In this document: positions 8,482 to 17,787 of the stretch, one piece after another
Layout of the letters: every line of letters begins with the position of its first letter
How positions within the stretch are numbered: the stretch's first letter is position 1
Origin: Microcaldota archaeon
GTDB taxonomy: Archaea; Micrarchaeota; Micrarchaeia; Anstonellales; Anstonellaceae
Reading direction: 5' to 3'
NCBI GenBank assembly: GCA_026414185.1
Contig: JAOAJL010000009.1
Location: forward strand, 3,798-37,752
DNA: 33,955 nt
Notes under the pieces: generated by a model
Database searches by the model: none
What the model was told of the DNA's origin: nothing
What the model saw: only the letters and a program-made list of their open reading frames with translations
Translations under genes and position numbers: made by a program

Positions 8482-9428
8482 TGGAAAAGACACTTGAGCG
8501 AATACAGGGGCTTCTTTATTCCGCAGACTTGAACTATGACGCGCGCGAGTTCTCCTACCAGGCGGTTGCCTTCGGGCTGTTGCTTTCGGCAATTCTCTGG
8601 GCTGCAATTTCATTATTCAGTCCTCCTGCGGCGCTTCCTGTTGCAGCGGCTACATTTGCCATATTCATCATATCTATCTACGCCCTTCTTACAATACTGG
8701 CAAGCAGGCGCCTGGCGGTTATTGAGGACTGCCTGCCGGATTTCCTCTCCATAATGGCAAGCAACATAAGGAGCGGCCTCACTTATGACCGGGCATTGAT
8801 GCTTGCCGCCCGCAAGGAATTCGGACCACTCTCTTCCGAGGTGGATCGCGCTGCGAAAGAGGTATTCACCGGCAAGAGCCTTCAAGAGGCCATGATGGGC
8901 ATGACCCGCCGAGTCAAATCCGAGACTTTTTCAAAGACAATACGGCTTATAGTGGAAGGCATAAACTCCGGCGGCAACCTCGCAGAGCTTCTGGAGAACA
9001 CAGCACTTGACATAAGAAGATACTCGGCAGTCCGCAAGGAAATCTCCGCAACAGTGCTGACATACCGCATATTCGTGCTTGCGGCTGCGGCAATAGGCGC
9101 TCCGCTTCTTTACGCAGTCAGCGTCACGCTGATGGATTTCAGCGCCAGACTGCAGGCGATGATGCCAAGCAACGGGCTTCTCGCCTCCAACCTGCCTCTT
9201 GCAAGCGGGCACACGCAGATAGCCCCGGAGGCAATATTTGGCTTTTCCATAATTTCGCTGTCAATAACGGCATTTTTCAGTGCGCTTGCCTCAGGCGTAA
9301 TATCAAAAGGCAGGGAGTCCGAGGGCTTCCACCAGCTTCCAATCGTGCTGATTCTTTCGCTTGCGGTCTTCTTCGGTGCGCAGATTGCCCTCCGCACGAT
9401 ATTCAGCGTGTTTTTCTTCCAAGGCTAA
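8478..9428 (+). CDS. Second type II secretion F-domain membrane protein (TadB/TadC-like)
   Basis: DFLSIMASNIRSGLTYDRALMLAARKEFGPLSSEVDRAAKEVFTGKSLQEAMMGMTRRV plus TM helices; ATG overlaps the preceding TGA; the ORF extension to 8163 overlaps the upstream CDS. Confidence 0.85.
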   Translation: MMEKTLERIQGLLYSADLNYDAREFSYQAVAFGLLLSAILWAAISLFSPPAALPVAAATFAIFIISIYALLTILASRRLAVIEDCLPDFLSIMASNIRSGLTYDRALMLAARKEFGPLSSEVDRAAKEVFTGKSLQEAMMGMTRRVKSETFSKTIRLIVEGINSGGNLAELLENTALDIRRYSAVRKEISATVLTYRIFVLAAAAIGAPLLYAVSVTLMDFSARLQAMMPSNGLLASNLPLASGHTQIAPEAIFGFSIISLSITAFFSALASGVISKGRESEGFHQLPIVLILSLAVFFGAQIALRTIFSVFFFQG

Positions 9429-9449
9429 GCCCACAACCGCCCAGCCGCC

Positions 9450-9902
9450 TCACCCTACTCTGCCACTGACAACTCCCGAGTCAATATAGGAGTTGCCAGT
9501 AGCCATGTCGGTATAGGTGATGCCTATCCTGACTGTGTAGGCGCCGCCGGCAGATGCGCCTGAAAAAGTCCCTATCGGAAGCGTGCCGCTCTGCTCCCCA
9601 TTGAGCAAAAGCAGGGGCGCAGTGTAGTTTATGGTCTGCGTCCCATAAGTTGCGTTTATCCTCGTTATGTTTATGTCGGTGCCTGCGTTGTTTTTGAGCT
9701 TGAGCGTAAGCGCTCCAGCCGAATCAACCCTCCAGCCTTCCGCCGAAACCTGTGAAAAGCCCGACGCCCTGCTTCCAACGAAACTTATGGCATCAAAAGT
9801 TCCAAGCGACGCAAGCGCAGCCGCCACAAGCGCAATCAGAAGAAGCGCCCAGCCGTAAGTCATAAGAAAATCAAGCGCCGCCTGCCCAGCCTTCCGCCCC
9901 AT
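9450..9902 (-). CDS. Archaeal pilin with class III signal peptide (DUF361-like N-terminus)
   Basis: MGRKAGQAALDFLMTYGWALLLIALVAAALASLGTF; alternative start at 9911. Confidence 0.85.
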   Translation of the reverse strand: MGRKAGQAALDFLMTYGWALLLIALVAAALASLGTFDAISFVGSRASGFSQVSAEGWRVDSAGALTLKLKNNAGTDINITRINATYGTQTINYTAPLLLLNGEQSGTLPIGTFSGASAGGAYTVRIGITYTDMATGNSYIDSGVVSGRVG

Positions 9903-9927
9903 GAAAACCATATCCAAAACCAGCCGC

Positions 9928-10707
9928 TCACTCAAAAACTTCCGCGTCAGGATAGACCTCAATTCCGTCCTCCCCAATCTCAAAGGGCGCCCTCTTGAGA
10001 AGGTGCCTTGTCCTCTCCATCTTCCTGACAAAAACGGTCCTCACAAAAGATGACGAGTCCTTCCTCGTTATCAATTCAAGCAATATCACGCCGTTTGGCA
10101 CAAACTCCTCGTAGCCGCTTGAAGAGAAGGCTTCAGAGTCCTCCGCAACATCCGCCACTGCAAGCGCAGTGCAGCCAAGCCGCTGCATCTCGCGCCGAAG
10201 CTCATATAGGGACTTCCTGGCGTCATACACGTTGTTGAAGTAGGCGCTGATGAGAGAAAACGGCTTGATGACAAGGCGCTTTGCCCCAAGCCTTTCAATC
10301 TCGTCAATTATGGACTGCTTCAGGGTCTCAAAGCGGTGCATGTCCGGCTTTATCACCGAAAGCCTCTTTTCCGATACGAGCTCTTTTGCCTTCCAGCCGA
10401 AAGACTCTGCCAGCGCTATGACATCCTCAGGCTCCTTTTCCAGCGTTATGTATACTCCGGGCTCGCCTTTTTTTGCGCCATGAATGAGATATTGCAAAGC
10501 AAAGATGTTCCTGCCAGTGCCGACCTTGCCCGCCAGCAGGTTGAGAGTGCCCTCCGGCAAGCCCCCCTCCACCATGCTGTCAAATCCCGCAATGCCCGTC
10601 TCCACCCTCCTGACAGGAGAAGAGCGCTTCTCAGAGGGCGGTATGAGCGAACCTGCACGCACCTCTTTTTTCCCTGCACCTTTTTTGCCCCTTCTCCTTT
10701 TCTTCAT
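9928..10707 (-). CDS. KaiC/FlaH-like RecA-superfamily protein with degenerate Walker A
   Basis: VETGIAGFDSMVEGGLPEGTLNLLAGKVGTGRNIFALQYLIHGAKKGEPGVYITLEKEPEDVIALAESFGW. Confidence 0.85.
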   Translation of the reverse strand: MKKRRRGKKGAGKKEVRAGSLIPPSEKRSSPVRRVETGIAGFDSMVEGGLPEGTLNLLAGKVGTGRNIFALQYLIHGAKKGEPGVYITLEKEPEDVIALAESFGWKAKELVSEKRLSVIKPDMHRFETLKQSIIDEIERLGAKRLVIKPFSLISAYFNNVYDARKSLYELRREMQRLGCTALAVADVAEDSEAFSSSGYEEFVPNGVILLELITRKDSSSFVRTVFVRKMERTRHLLKRAPFEIGEDGIEVYPDAEVFE

Positions 10708-10727
10708 AAAGCCAATTGCGAAATCAA

Positions 10728-10737
10728 AATTTATAAA
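10728..10737 (-). promoter_or_regulatory. TATA box for the KaiC-like gene
   Basis: AAATTTATAAAG on the + strand (CTTTATAAATTT on -), about 25 nt upstream of the ATG at 10707. Confidence 0.5.
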
Positions 10738-10848
10738 GTCTTTAGAGGGCAGAGAGGAAAAAGTGCAGACTCCGCCAAGCAGGGCGCTATCATTATATAC
10801 CTTAGACACATCTGCTTTTTGCTGGTGGTCACGCAGCGGAGTGGTGCC

Positions 10849-11199
10849 ATGGCAAAAAAGATACTCGTAGTGGATGACGACTTTGAGGACTTGGAAACAA
10901 TGAAGTCAATTCTGGAAAAGGCAGGCTTTTCCGTTTCTGCCGCAACCAACGGCGCCAGGGCGCTTGACATTCTTAAGAAAGACAAATGCGACCTCCTCCT
11001 TATTGACATAAGGATGCCCACGCTTTCCGGCTACGACCTTCTGCAGCTTCTCCGCGAAAAGCTCAGCAAAGACGTGAAGATGGTCTATGTTTCAATCCTC
11101 CCGAAGCAGGAGGTGGATTTGCAAGGCGCAGACGGATTCATACAAAAGCCCTTCTCCCCATCATCTTTCCTAAAAGAAGTCAAAAAAGTCCTAAAATGA
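10849..11199 (+). CDS. CheY-like response regulator receiver protein
   Basis: MAKKILVVDDDFEDLETMKSILEKAGFSVSAATNGARALDILKKDKCDLLLIDIRMPTLSGYDLL...GFIQKPF. Confidence 0.92.
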   Translation: MAKKILVVDDDFEDLETMKSILEKAGFSVSAATNGARALDILKKDKCDLLLIDIRMPTLSGYDLLQLLREKLSKDVKMVYVSILPKQEVDLQGADGFIQKPFSPSSFLKEVKKVLK

Positions 11200-11209
11200 G
11201 GTGGGGCTT

Positions 11210-11563
11210 ATGGCAAAAACGATAATGGTGGTTGATGATGAAGAGGACATACGCTCCACAGTCAAAACAGTCCTTGAAAAAAAAGGCTACAAGGTGGTGG
11301 TTGCCGTAAACGGCGATGACTGCCTCAAAAAGCTGAACAAATGCAAGCCAGACCTCATACTGATGGACATAATGATGCCCGGCACTCCGGTCAAGGAAAT
11401 CATACCGAAAATAAAAAATGCCAAGATTGCCTACCTGTCAGTAGTCCGCACAGGGGAGGCGGAACGGGAGGAGCTGCTGAAGGAGAAGAACATAGTGGAT
11501 TTCATCCAAAAGCCGTTTGACATAGAGGAACTCCTCTCAAGAATAAAGAAAATATTGGGTTGA
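11210..11563 (+). CDS. CheY-like response regulator receiver protein
   Basis: MAKTIMVVDDEEDIRSTVKTVLEKKGYKVVVAVNGDDCLKKLNKCKPDLILMDIMMPG...DFIQKPF; GAGGTG SD. Confidence 0.93.
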   Translation: MAKTIMVVDDEEDIRSTVKTVLEKKGYKVVVAVNGDDCLKKLNKCKPDLILMDIMMPGTPVKEIIPKIKNAKIAYLSVVRTGEAEREELLKEKNIVDFIQKPFDIEELLSRIKKILG

Positions 11564-11567
11564 TGCC

Positions 11568-12098
11568 GTGGATGTGCAGGAGGAGCTTTCAAGGCACCAG
11601 GTTCTTCTGGTTTTAATGCCCAACGGCAATTACGACCACATCGCCCTGGCGCACCTAAAAAAGCTCTCAAAAAAGCCAACCTGCTTTGTCACCCTGAACA
11701 AGACTTATGAATCCCTAAGGGAGCTTTTGGAAAAGAAAAAAATAAGCCAGGAAAACATAGTTTTCATAGACGCCATATCCAAAACGATAAAGTCCATGCC
11801 CAACCAGACGAAAAGCTGCTATTTCATCACTTCTCCCACGTCCCTCACAGAGATGCAGATAGCAATCCTGCGGCTGATGAAGCACGGCTTTGAATACGTC
11901 ATTTTTGATTCTCTCTCCTCAATTCTTGTGTATCAGAAAAACGCCCCGATCGGGAAGTTCGTCTCGGCACTTTCTAACAACGCTCGGCAGAACAAAAACA
12001 AGCTCGTTTTCTATATGGTCAAGTCCAGCCAGCACAAGGCGCTGGTAGATGAATTGAAGATGTTTGTGGATGCGGTTTTGGCATTGCCGGGCGCCTGA
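11568..12098 (+). CDS. RecA/KaiC-fold-like protein lacking a P-loop
   Basis: HQVLLVLMPNGNYDHIALAHLKKL where a P-loop would lie; Walker-B-like YVIFDSLSSILVYQ; GTG start. Confidence 0.55.
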   Translation: MDVQEELSRHQVLLVLMPNGNYDHIALAHLKKLSKKPTCFVTLNKTYESLRELLEKKKISQENIVFIDAISKTIKSMPNQTKSCYFITSPTSLTEMQIAILRLMKHGFEYVIFDSLSSILVYQKNAPIGKFVSALSNNARQNKNKLVFYMVKSSQHKALVDELKMFVDAVLALPGA

Positions 12099-12127
12099 AT
12101 GCTGAAATCTGCCAAGAGGCGTCAATT

Positions 12128-13489
12128 ATGGAAGCGGCGGACAGAAAGGCAATTCGGAAAATCGACTGGAAGCTTGCCCAGCTTTTCCTGGCAATCTCCC
12201 TTCTTGCGACATTCTTCGGGATTATAAATATCGCCAATCTTGGCTCAATTCTCTCCAATCTCCAGCATATCTCAGCGGACAAGGACGCAGAATCGGCTAT
12301 GGCAGCGATAGAGCTTCAGCGGATTATCATAATCATCTCCGTCATAGGCATGTGCGCAGTAGCATTCGTAGTCTTTTACTACGTGCGCCAGAATATATAC
12401 CTCCCAATCCAGCAGTTGGAGTCTGCGATGCGCAAAATAGAGCAGGGAGACTATTCCGTAAGGCTGGATTTCGGGAATCACCCGGAGCTTCGGCACATCA
12501 GCGAAGCCTTTAACAAGGCTGCGGAGCAGCTTGCGCACCTGGAAGAGGAGCGAAAGCAGATTGACAAGGCAAAAACACAGTTTCTCTCCATCACTTCACA
12601 CGAGCTTCGCAGCCCCATGACTCCGATGAAGGCGCAGCTGCAGATGCTTGAGCAGGGATATCTGGGAAAGCTCAACAGAAAGCAGCGCCAGTCGCTGGAA
12701 ATAATACTGCGCAATGCGGACAGGCTTGACAAGATACTGGTTGATTTTCTTGACATATCCCGCATTGAAGCCGCGAGGCTCAAATTCGAATTCCGAAAGA
12801 CGGATTTGGCTGCTACTGCGCGCGAGGTAATAAAATATATGAAAGGCTATATGCCTGAGAAAAAGATAAAGATAAAAGACAGAATAGAAAAACTGCCCAT
12901 TATTGAGGCGGACCCTGACCGTGTCAGCCAGGTGCTCCGCAACCTCATAGGAAATGCCATAAAATTCTCAAACCCAGGAGGCACTGTTGATGTGAGCGCC
13001 AGGGCGGAGGGCAATTTTATCCTATTCAGTGTGAAAGACCGCGGCATAGGCATATCAAAGGAAAACCAGCTGCGGCTGTTTGAGCCATTCTTCCAGGTGG
13101 ACAAGTCATTTTCCCGCAGCCGGCAGGGGACTGGACTTGGGCTTGCAATCTGCCGCGGCATAATAGAATCCCAAGGCGGAAAGATATGGGTTGAAAGCGA
13201 GGAAGGCAAGGGCTCAACATTCTATTTCACAGTTCCGTTTGAGCCTGTAAGAGAGATAAAGCCGATAAGGATTCTCTTTTCGGCAAGGGCTGAGCTGGAA
13301 GACAGGCTGAAATCGTCATTCAAGGAATATCTCGGTCCGATGGGAGAATCAGAATTTGAGTCGCTGAAAAAGGAGGGAAAGCTTTCCAAAAAGGGCATGC
13401 AAGAATACATAGAGGACCTGTTTTCCAAAGGCATAATAGGGCAGGCCGAAAAGGAGAATTTCGCCAAATCTCTCCCAGAAGGTTTTTGA
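12128..13489 (+). CDS. Membrane sensor histidine kinase (2 TM, HAMP, HisKA, HATPase_c) with about 75-aa C-terminal extension
   Basis: FLSITSHELRSPMTPMKAQLQML (H-box); LIGNAIKFSNPGG (N-box); DRGIGIS, GTGLGLAI (G-boxes). Confidence 0.95.
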   Translation: MEAADRKAIRKIDWKLAQLFLAISLLATFFGIINIANLGSILSNLQHISADKDAESAMAAIELQRIIIIISVIGMCAVAFVVFYYVRQNIYLPIQQLESAMRKIEQGDYSVRLDFGNHPELRHISEAFNKAAEQLAHLEEERKQIDKAKTQFLSITSHELRSPMTPMKAQLQMLEQGYLGKLNRKQRQSLEIILRNADRLDKILVDFLDISRIEAARLKFEFRKTDLAATAREVIKYMKGYMPEKKIKIKDRIEKLPIIEADPDRVSQVLRNLIGNAIKFSNPGGTVDVSARAEGNFILFSVKDRGIGISKENQLRLFEPFFQVDKSFSRSRQGTGLGLAICRGIIESQGGKIWVESEEGKGSTFYFTVPFEPVREIKPIRILFSARAELEDRLKSSFKEYLGPMGESEFESLKKEGKLSKKGMQEYIEDLFSKGIIGQAEKENFAKSLPEGF

Positions 13490-13504
13490 CAAAGGGTGGT
13501 TGAG

Positions 13505-16462
13505 ATGGTGGAGACTGCAGCAATCGCAAAGAGGATTTCTCTCCTCATCATCCTGCTGGGGCTTTCAATCTCCGCAGCCTACATCCTTGACTTGTCATTG
13601 CTCAACCTCATCTTCCTGGGGACTGTCCCGATGAAGTTTTTTACAGCCGTGGCACTTGTCCCAAGCGGCTTAATACTTTACTCGCTTGCAGAAAGAAGAC
13701 TTTTGTACGACTTTCTGCTTCCAGTGGCAGCCATCTTCCTTGCGGTGCTTGTCATCCACATAAGCTTGGCAGGCTATTTCCATCTGAGCACCGATTTCCT
13801 TGATTTTGCTTTGAGAAAAGTCCCCAGCGCATCAAAAAACCTGCCCTCCGTTCCATCAGCAGGCACTCTGCTGTGCTTCATACTCATAACAACAGTCGCC
13901 ATACTGGAAATTGCGGGGAAGGGCGCGAATCTCGCCCCTCCATTCTGCTATGCCGTCGCTGCCATCGGCTTTTTCGGGCTTCTTGGTCACATCATAAATG
14001 CTCCTGCGCTCAGCTTTGGGATAGACGGAATAAGCAGCCCCATGTCACTTTATTCCACAATACTGTTTCTTCTATGGGGCTCAGCGGCAGTTCTGCTGTA
14101 CGGAAGGAAGCAGGAGGCAAGCCAGGCGGCATCCTACTCCACTGTTTCCATCAGCACCATCCTTCTTTTCGTCCTGCTTGCCATTTCCCTGATTGGCATC
14201 TCTATAGGCGCCTATCTTCTTTATATTGAGGCTGACAAGCTTCTGACCAATGCAGTTTATGAAAATCTAAAAGGCGCGGCAGAATTCAAGGCAGACCATA
14301 TCCGCACCTACCTTAGCGATATGAAGCGGCAGGCAGTCCAGGCAGCCAACCGCGTCACTTTCTCAAAGCTTCTCTCCACGCCAAAAGACAGCCCAGAATA
14401 CCCATCTGCGCTTGCTTCCGCGCAGGGCAGCATAGAACAACTGGCAAAATATGAGCCAACCTATCATGAAGCATTCCTTATGGATTTGAACGGCACTATT
14501 GTAATCTCAAGCGACCGAAGCAGGATAGGGGCAGATATGTCAAACGACGAATTTTTCTCAAATGGCTTGCGCGGCACCTCAATAAAAAGCGTCTATTACA
14601 GCCGTGTCACCGAAAAGCCGCAGCTTGGCGTCTCCTCTCCGGTATATGGCGCGAACGGCAGCGTCGTAGGAGTCTATGCCGCCCGGATAAACCTTGATGA
14701 GCTCAATAGCATAATGCAGGACAGAACAGGGCTCGGGATGAGCGGAGAGATGGTGCTGATTGACAGGAAGGGCAAAGTCCTCACACCCCTCTTGTATGCG
14801 CCAGACTCGGTCCTAAAGCGCACCATTCAGACAGACCTTGCCAGACAATGCATACTTGATATGGATATTCATATGCAGCAAAATGGCAGCATCGCTTTGC
14901 ATGATGAGGAAGTGATGGTATACAGGGACTATCGCAACATAACCGTCATCGGCACTCATGATTACGCTTTGCCGCATGCCGAATGGTGCATAATAGCCAA
15001 AATAGACGAGTCCGAAGCGCTTGGCAAACCGCGAAGCGAGCTTCTTGCAGTCTTCCTTATAATCCTGGTCGGGCTGATAATATCAATAGCAACTGCCGTC
15101 TATATAGTTTCAAGGAAGCTGTCCTTCTCCATCCGCTCTCTTACGCAAGATGTCGGGAAAATAACCCGCGGCGAGCTTGGCATCCGCCTGAAACCGTCAA
15201 ACATAAGGGAAATCCAGGAGCTCACAGATTCCCTCAACCGCATTCTTGCCAGCCTTAAGCTTGCCATCCTGCGAACAGGCATGACAAAAGAGCAGATGGG
15301 GCTTGGAGAAGCCATTGCTGCCAAGAAGGAGGCAGAGGACAGATACAGGATACTTTATGAAAGCTCAGGCGAGGCTATAATGACCCTCGAACCTCCAGAG
15401 TGGAAATTTACAGAAGCAAATCCAGCGGCTCTCAAGATTTTCGGCATTGAAAGCAAGGATGAATTTTCAGCCCTCTCCCCCGCAGACCTTTCCCCCAAAT
15501 ACCAGCCAGACGGTCTGCTTTCCTCAGAAAAGGCAAGGCAGATGATAGACAAGGCAATCAAGGAAGGAAGCAACTTCTTTGAGTGGATGCACAGGAAAGC
15601 CAGCGGAGAGGAATTCCTCTGCACCGTCCATCTAACACGAGCCAATATCGGAGGCAAAGAAATCCTGCAAGCGATAGTGCGGGATGTCAGCTCTTCCAAG
15701 AAGATGGAGGCTGAGCTTAAGCTATACCAGCGCGGCTTTGAGACCTCTCCAAACTCAAAAGTCCTCGTAGAATACCGAGACAGAAAGCCAGTCATCATTC
15801 ACGTCAATGAGAGCTTCACCCGCTACTATGGCTATAGCGCGGAAGAGGTGCTAGGCAAAAACCCATCCATCCTCAAGTCTGGGTTGCAGAAGAAGGAATA
15901 CTACAAGCGGATGTGGTCGGATTTGCTCAATCCAAAGATAGGCTACTGGCGCGATGAGATAGTCAACAGAAGAAAAGACGGAAGCCTCATAAGCGTACTT
16001 CTAATTATAAACACCTTCTTTGACAGCAAGGGCAAGCCAACGCATTTCCTTGCCGACCACATTGACATAAGCGAAAGAAAGGGGATGCAGAAGAAGCTGG
16101 CAGAGGTTCAAGCCCTCCAAGCATCCGCCCTTGACGCAATCCCTGATTCATTTTTCATCTGCGACCTCAAAGGCAGGTTCATCTTCTGGAACGCAGCCTT
16201 CAAATCAGAAACAGGCTACAGCGACGAGGAGATATCCAAGATGAAGCCCACGGACTTCTTCAGGGGAGCGGACATAGTGCGCATAGCGGGCGCAATCCGC
16301 AAAGGGCTTAAAACAGGCTCTGCCGTGGTGCGCGCAGACGTAATCACCAAAGACGGCAGGCGCATAGCAAAGGAGTTTTCAGGCTCCGTAATAAGGGGGG
16401 CTGATGGCAAGATTGTCGGCTTCGCAGGGGTTGGCAGGACGATAAAAAAAGAATCCGGATAG
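13505..16462 (+). CDS. Large membrane multi-sensor protein: multi-TM N-terminus, Cache-like domain, HAMP, three PAS domains; no kinase/output domain
   Basis: Multiple TM stretches; extracytoplasmic ...AFLMDLNGTIVISSDRSRIGADMSNDEFF...; HAMP LTQDVGKITRGELGIRLKPSNIREIQELTDSLNRIL; PAS motifs; ends GFAGVGRTIKKESG. Confidence 0.85.
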   Translation: MVETAAIAKRISLLIILLGLSISAAYILDLSLLNLIFLGTVPMKFFTAVALVPSGLILYSLAERRLLYDFLLPVAAIFLAVLVIHISLAGYFHLSTDFLDFALRKVPSASKNLPSVPSAGTLLCFILITTVAILEIAGKGANLAPPFCYAVAAIGFFGLLGHIINAPALSFGIDGISSPMSLYSTILFLLWGSAAVLLYGRKQEASQAASYSTVSISTILLFVLLAISLIGISIGAYLLYIEADKLLTNAVYENLKGAAEFKADHIRTYLSDMKRQAVQAANRVTFSKLLSTPKDSPEYPSALASAQGSIEQLAKYEPTYHEAFLMDLNGTIVISSDRSRIGADMSNDEFFSNGLRGTSIKSVYYSRVTEKPQLGVSSPVYGANGSVVGVYAARINLDELNSIMQDRTGLGMSGEMVLIDRKGKVLTPLLYAPDSVLKRTIQTDLARQCILDMDIHMQQNGSIALHDEEVMVYRDYRNITVIGTHDYALPHAEWCIIAKIDESEALGKPRSELLAVFLIILVGLIISIATAVYIVSRKLSFSIRSLTQDVGKITRGELGIRLKPSNIREIQELTDSLNRILASLKLAILRTGMTKEQMGLGEAIAAKKEAEDRYRILYESSGEAIMTLEPPEWKFTEANPAALKIFGIESKDEFSALSPADLSPKYQPDGLLSSEKARQMIDKAIKEGSNFFEWMHRKASGEEFLCTVHLTRANIGGKEILQAIVRDVSSSKKMEAELKLYQRGFETSPNSKVLVEYRDRKPVIIHVNESFTRYYGYSAEEVLGKNPSILKSGLQKKEYYKRMWSDLLNPKIGYWRDEIVNRRKDGSLISVLLIINTFFDSKGKPTHFLADHIDISERKGMQKKLAEVQALQASALDAIPDSFFICDLKGRFIFWNAAFKSETGYSDEEISKMKPTDFFRGADIVRIAGAIRKGLKTGSAVVRADVITKDGRRIAKEFSGSVIRGADGKIVGFAGVGRTIKKESG

Positions 16463-16520
16463 CCGCTTTGCCCTTCCAGCAATTCAGTCGCCTTGCCGCG
16501 TCTGTCAATACCATATTAAC

Positions 16521-16549
16521 ATTTATAAACTTAAATAGCAGTATCCTAT
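16521..16549 (+). promoter_or_regulatory. dnaJ promoter region: TATA-like elements plus ATAGCAGTATCCTAT element
   Basis: ATTTATAAACTTAAATAGCAGTATCCTAT upstream of the dnaJ ATG at 16566; the 15-mer recurs at 33506-33520. Confidence 0.45.
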
Positions 16550-16565
16550 CGGCAGAGTGATTGGA

Positions 16566-17699
16566 ATGACCACCAAGCGCGATTACTACGAGATACTGGG
16601 GGTTCCGCGCAACGCCACCAAGGAGCAGATAAAGGACGCCTACCGCACTCTTGCGCTCAAGTTCCACCCTGACAGGAACAAGGAGCCGGGAGCGGAGGAG
16701 AAGTTTAAGGAAATCTCCGAGGCATATGCTGTCCTTTCCGATGATGAGAAGCGCGCGGTTTATGACCAATACGGGCATGCCGGCTTTGACGCCCGCTACT
16801 CGCAGGAGGACATCTTCCGTAGCGCGAATTTTGAGGACCTCTTCCGCGAGTTCGGCTTCTCCTTCGGGGGCATGGGCGGCTCCCCATTTGAGGACTTGTT
16901 CTTCTCCTCTTTCTTCGGGGGCTCGCCACGCTCAAGAAGGGCTTCTGGCAGAGGGGCGGATTTGCGCTATGACCTTTACATAACGCTGGAAGAGGCAGCA
17001 AGCGGAACAGAAAAAGAAATCTCCTTCAAGCACAACTCAAGGTGCAACCGCTGCAGCGGAAGCGGGGCAGAGCCAGGAAGCAGGATATCTGCCTGCCAAA
17101 AGTGCGGCGGAAGCGGGCAGATAAGGCAGAGCAGGCGGCTTGGGGCGTTCGGCTCTTTCTCCTCTATCTCAACCTGCCCTGCCTGCGCAGGCAATGGCGA
17201 GAAGCCGGAGAAGCCCTGCCGAGACTGCCGCGGCTCCGGCTCAGTGATAACAAGCGAGAAGGTTTCAGTTGAGGTCCCCCCGGGCGTGGATAGCGGCTCC
17301 CAGCTGCGCCTGGCGGGGTTGGGGGAGCGCGGTCCAGCCGCAAACGGCGACCTCTACGTATTCGTTCACGTGAAGGAGCACCCTGTTTTCAGGCGCGAAG
17401 GCGACGACATCCACCTTGACGTGCCGATTTCGTTTTCGCAGGCGGCGCTTGGCGCGGAAATAGAGGTGCCCACCCTCACAGGAAAGGCAAAGCTGAAAAT
17501 CCCCGCAGGCACGCAGACGCACACGATATTCCGCATGCGCGGCGAGGGCATGCCACGCCTTCGCGGCAGGGGCAAGGGCGACCAGCTTGTCCGCGTCATA
17601 GTGCGCACGCCCACCAATCTTTCCGAAAAGCAAAAGAGGGCGCTGTCCGAGCTTGGCGACACGCCAAAAAAAGGCTTCTTTGACGGGATGTTCCGCTAA
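16566..17699 (+). CDS. dnaJ: Chaperone DnaJ (Hsp40)
   Basis: J-domain [36 protein letters not shown]; four CxxCxGxG-type zinc motifs. Confidence 0.98.
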   Translation: MTTKRDYYEILGVPRNATKEQIKDAYRTLALKFHPDRNKEPGAEEKFKEISEAYAVLSDDEKRAVYDQYGHAGFDARYSQEDIFRSANFEDLFREFGFSFGGMGGSPFEDLFFSSFFGGSPRSRRASGRGADLRYDLYITLEEAASGTEKEISFKHNSRCNRCSGSGAEPGSRISACQKCGGSGQIRQSRRLGAFGSFSSISTCPACAGNGEKPEKPCRDCRGSGSVITSEKVSVEVPPGVDSGSQLRLAGLGERGPAANGDLYVFVHVKEHPVFRREGDDIHLDVPISFSQAALGAEIEVPTLTGKAKLKIPAGTQTHTIFRMRGEGMPRLRGRGKGDQLVRVIVRTPTNLSEKQKRALSELGDTPKKGFFDGMFR

Positions 17700-17787
17700 G
17701 CAGGAGCAGACCTGAAAAGAAAGCCCGCCTGCGCGCGGAAACCGCCAACAGCATCTCTTTTTAGCATTTGCAGGACAATCATGCCTC

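Noticed and set aside
10336-10848. 5' extension of the first receiver ORF
   Set aside because: Antisense to the KaiC-like gene; the canonical receiver start MAKKILVVDDD is at 10849
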